Assembly (NCBI RefSeq): GCF_018595675.2
Contig: NZ_CP092333.1
Location: forward strand, 3,062,001-3,126,000
Origin: Flavihumibacter fluvii
GTDB lineage: Bacteria; Bacteroidota; Bacteroidia; Chitinophagales; Chitinophagaceae
Reading direction: 5' to 3'
Length of the DNA: 64,000 nucleotides
Below the pieces are notes generated by a model that was not told the DNA's origin, did no database searches, and saw only the letters and a program-made list of their open reading frames with translations. Each line of letters begins with the position of its first letter. The first letter of the stretch is position 1. A program made the position numbers and the translations under genes. This document shows positions 61,820 to 64,000 of the stretch, piece by piece.

Positions 61820-62839
61820 ATGAAATTCAGCAGCTTATTCTTAGCAGCAGTAATCCTGCTTTCTTCCTGTGGCGGCAACAATGCCAAAAAACCGGATGTT
61901 TCCGGTATCTCTGTGAATTCCCATATCGAAAGATTCGACCTGGATTATTTCTCCCTTGATTCCAATAACCTTGGCAAAGGCATGAATGATCTCGCAAAGA
62001 AATACCCGTATTTCATCAATGATTTTACTGCTAATATTCTTGGCGCAGGCATCCAGTCTGATACCAACCAGGTACTGAAAGAAGCGAACCGCAGGTTCTT
62101 TACCAGTTATTATAACGTGTACCAGGGATTGCGGGAAGATTTTAATGACCTTTCATCCACGGAAAAGGAACTAAACGGGGCTTTCAAAAACCTGAAATAT
62201 TATTTCCCGGGATATACAGTTCCCCGTTTCATCAGTTACCTGGGGCCTTTTGATGCGCCCGGTGTTGCCATTACAGAAAATGCCATTGCCATCGGGCTGC
62301 AATTATATGGTGGGAAAGATTTTCCGTTTTATACTTCCTTACCCGGACAAGAATTATTCCCAACCTATATATCACGGCGGTTTGAAAAATCATATATCGC
62401 CACGAACTGCATCAGGGCTGTGGCTGAAGACCTTTTCCCCGACAAAAGCCAGGGATTGCCGCTTATTGAACAAATGATAGAAAAAGGAAAATATGCCTGG
62501 CTGACCAACCTTGTTTTACCCAACACGGCTGATACCATAAAAACCGGGTATACCAGGGAACAACTCGAATGGTGTACGTCCAATGAAGGTGTTGTATGGA
62601 ACCTCATTTTGCAGAATGACCAGTTGTATTCCACGGATCCTTCCATTATCCAAATGTATATAGGGGATGCTCCAGGTACACAGAACTTTCCATCTGCGGC
62701 ACCGGGAAATATCGGGCAATGGATCGGCCAGCGTATCATCGAAGCCTATATGGAGAAAAACCCGGCTACTACACCACAGCAACTAATGGAAATGCCATCC
62801 CGCAAAATAATTGATGGTGCTAAATACAAACCCCGTTAA
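61820..62839 (+). CDS. gldB: Gliding motility lipoprotein GldB
   Basis: A 339-residue lipoprotein: MKFSSLFLAAVILLSSCGG gives the signal and lipobox (Cys about residue 17). The mature part carries the GldB pattern: IERFDLDYF near the start, YPYFINDF, KYYFPGYTVPRF, YGGKDFPFY, GYTREQLEWCTSNEGVVW (about residue 255), LYSTD, NIGQWIGQRIIEAYM and the final KYKPR. In Flavobacterium GldB is required for gliding and T9SS function. The start at 61820 is chosen by the lipobox; the earlier in-frame ATG (61775) adds a non-signal extension. It is divergent from nadE and ends four bases from the convergent desaturase stop. Confidence 0.94.
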   Translation: MKFSSLFLAAVILLSSCGGNNAKKPDVSGISVNSHIERFDLDYFSLDSNNLGKGMNDLAKKYPYFINDFTANILGAGIQSDTNQVLKEANRRFFTSYYNVYQGLREDFNDLSSTEKELNGAFKNLKYYFPGYTVPRFISYLGPFDAPGVAITENAIAIGLQLYGGKDFPFYTSLPGQELFPTYISRRFEKSYIATNCIRAVAEDLFPDKSQGLPLIEQMIEKGKYAWLTNLVLPNTADTIKTGYTREQLEWCTSNEGVVWNLILQNDQLYSTDPSIIQMYIGDAPGTQNFPSAAPGNIGQWIGQRIIEAYMEKNPATTPQQLMEMPSRKIIDGAKYKPR

Positions 62840-62843
62840 ATAA

Positions 62844-63914
62844 TCAGGGCTGCTGACCCAAAGATCTCATCATTTTAAAATGCGAAATCATCGAAGCCGT
62901 CATCGTTGGGTAGGTATTGTACGGAAGGTTATACTCTTCGCAGGTCTTCTGAACAATTTTACTTAAAGCCGGATAATGCACATGACTGATCTTTGGAAAG
63001 AGGTGATGTTCTACCTGGTAATTCAATCCGCCTACATACCAGTTCACTAATATATTCCCCGGAGCAAAATTTGCAGTTGTCCGGACCTGGTGTTCAGCCC
63101 ATGCATTTTCGATGACTGTATGTTCACTCGATATTTTTTCAAACTCTGCATGCTCAACGACGTGGGCCAATTGAAATACCAGGGCCAGGGTCAAACCCAT
63201 TACCATGTGCATCACTGCAAATCCAATTGCCCATGGTCCCCAACCTACTATTGAAACCGGTATCACGATATAAAATACAGCATATAAAACTTTACTCAGC
63301 CAAAAAACGAAATGGTCCCGCCAGGTCATCTTTTGCAAAGGTGTATCGATGATCCGCTGTTTGAAATATTTATTAAAATCCATCGCGAATACCCATGCAA
63401 AAGAAGAAACAGCATACATCAGTACGACATAAATATGTTGAAACCGGTGGGCAGGTACCCATTTTTGTGAGCGGCATTGGCGCATGAGCGGACTCTTATG
63501 GATATCATCATCCATTCCATCCACATTGGTGTAGGTATGGTGCAGGATATTGTGTTTAAATTTCCAGATGAACGCATTCCCGCCAAGGGCATTAAGGCTA
63601 AGGCCGAGTGCTTCATTCACCCATTTTTTGGAGGAATAACTACCATGGCAGGCATCATGCATCACATTGAATCCAATGCTGGCCAGGACAGCCCCTAAAG
63701 TGGCCGACAGCAAAATCTGCACACCTGCTGCCATTGGAAAAAACAGGAGGGAAAGATAAATGAGGATCGCACCAGGAACAAGGACAAGTGTCTTTGCATA
63801 AAGACTGAAATTTCCCGTCTTTTTGAGATGATTGCTACTGAAATAATGATCTACATTAGTTTTCAGGGTGTTGAAGAACTGGTTGTTCTTATTGTTGAAA
63901 CTTACTTTAGCCAT
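62844..63914 (-). CDS. Membrane fatty acid desaturase
   Basis: A 356-residue integral-membrane di-iron desaturase of the acyl-CoA/acyl-lipid type. Seen: three histidine boxes, HDACHGSYS (about residue 86), HNILHHTYTN (about residue 120) and NYQVEHHLFPKISH (about residue 303), in the front-end-desaturase-like order in which the third box is QxxHH. Four or more hydrophobic helices surround them (VLVPGAILIYLSLLF near residue 50). There is no N-terminal cytochrome b5 domain. It would introduce a double bond in membrane fatty acids, perhaps with cold regulation; the bond position cannot be read. Ends four bases from gldB. Confidence 0.9.
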   Translation of the reverse strand: MAKVSFNNKNNQFFNTLKTNVDHYFSSNHLKKTGNFSLYAKTLVLVPGAILIYLSLLFFPMAAGVQILLSATLGAVLASIGFNVMHDACHGSYSSKKWVNEALGLSLNALGGNAFIWKFKHNILHHTYTNVDGMDDDIHKSPLMRQCRSQKWVPAHRFQHIYVVLMYAVSSFAWVFAMDFNKYFKQRIIDTPLQKMTWRDHFVFWLSKVLYAVFYIVIPVSIVGWGPWAIGFAVMHMVMGLTLALVFQLAHVVEHAEFEKISSEHTVIENAWAEHQVRTTANFAPGNILVNWYVGGLNYQVEHHLFPKISHVHYPALSKIVQKTCEEYNLPYNTYPTMTASMISHFKMMRSLGQQP

Positions 63915-64000
63915 AAAATTAACCTAAGAGAAACGTGCAATTTAATTCAATATAAGGAGATGGTCTTGTTAAAACTAATAAAGCGTTGTTCTGCAACTAC

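Noticed and set aside
1-64000. tRNA, rRNA, tmRNA or RNase P RNA genes and known riboswitches
   Set aside because: No cloverleaf end or conserved core was recognised by eye on either strand; a covariance-model search would be needed to exclude them fully.
1-64000. Mobile elements, prophage or defence islands
   Set aside because: No transposase, integrase, recombinase, phage or restriction gene and no target-site duplications were seen; gene content is housekeeping and envelope-related throughout.

Overview
This looks like ordinary chromosomal sequence from a Bacteroidota bacterium, most likely a member of the Chitinophagaceae. The evidence is: gliding genes gldB, gldF and gldG; two large exported proteins with Type IX secretion C-terminal domains; several lipoproteins with a plain L(S/A)SC-type lipobox; a DUF5686 outer-membrane protein; a fused MurF-alanine racemase; promoters of the TAnnTTTG type; and few visible Shine-Dalgarno sites. 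No rRNA, tRNA, CRISPR array, transposase, integrase or phage gene was seen, and no gene-free stretch exceeds 300 bases.

Layout. 1-3.5 kb: asparaginase (cut by the edge) with tatD, a lipoprotein and a polysaccharide deacetylase. 3.5-8.3 kb: gltX, then a stand-alone B12-binding domain, a glyoxalase-fold protein, a crotonase and fumC. 8.4-10.8 kb: a T9SS-exported protein. 10.9-17.6 kb (minus): gldF-gldG-terC-murF/alr-lspA, an envelope operon. 17.8-19.9 kb (minus): iscS-iscU-iscA. 20-23 kb: methylmalonyl-CoA epimerase, then acpP-fabF-rnc (minus). 23-28 kb: a GNAT, adenosine deaminase and mfd. 28-31 kb: an Asp-box T9SS protein. 31-35.4 kb: a TMEM220-like protein, a flavin reductase, two tandem small membrane coiled-coil paralogues behind glyS, a MazG-like protein and dtd. 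35.5-37.3 kb: an MbnP/MbnH-like pair (a lipoprotein plus a diheme enzyme). 37.4-47.7 kb: a coiled-coil protein, an orphan flippase, an MBL hydrolase, a very large propeller/barrel surface protein, a small regulator operon with an unlisted 43-residue membrane peptide, and a DUF5686 protein. 47.7-52.1 kb: glpK-glpD-glpF plus an exported RidA homologue. 52.1-55.5 kb: a class-III aminotransferase and a gamma carbonic anhydrase from back-to-back promoters, a 57-residue lipoprotein, an unknown protein and rsgA. 55.5-59.3 kb (minus): moxR-DUF58-BatD-like-BatA. 59.4-64 kb: a lipocalin-like lipoprotein, nadE, gldB and a fatty-acid desaturase.

How the genes work together. Gliding and secretion are represented by gldB and gldF/gldG, by lspA for lipoprotein maturation, and by the two T9SS clients. 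Glycerol uptake and oxidation form one operon. The B12 domain and the epimerase probably both serve methylmalonyl-CoA/propionyl-CoA metabolism although about 15 kb apart. No defence, mobile or biosynthetic island is visible. The points most worth following are the MbnP/MbnH-like pair without methanobactin genes, the unlisted small membrane peptide, the tandem membrane coiled-coil pair, the degenerate peptidase/propeller/barrel protein, and the many promoters whose -7 box ends only 4-7 bases before the start codon, which suggests leaderless or nearly leaderless mRNAs.
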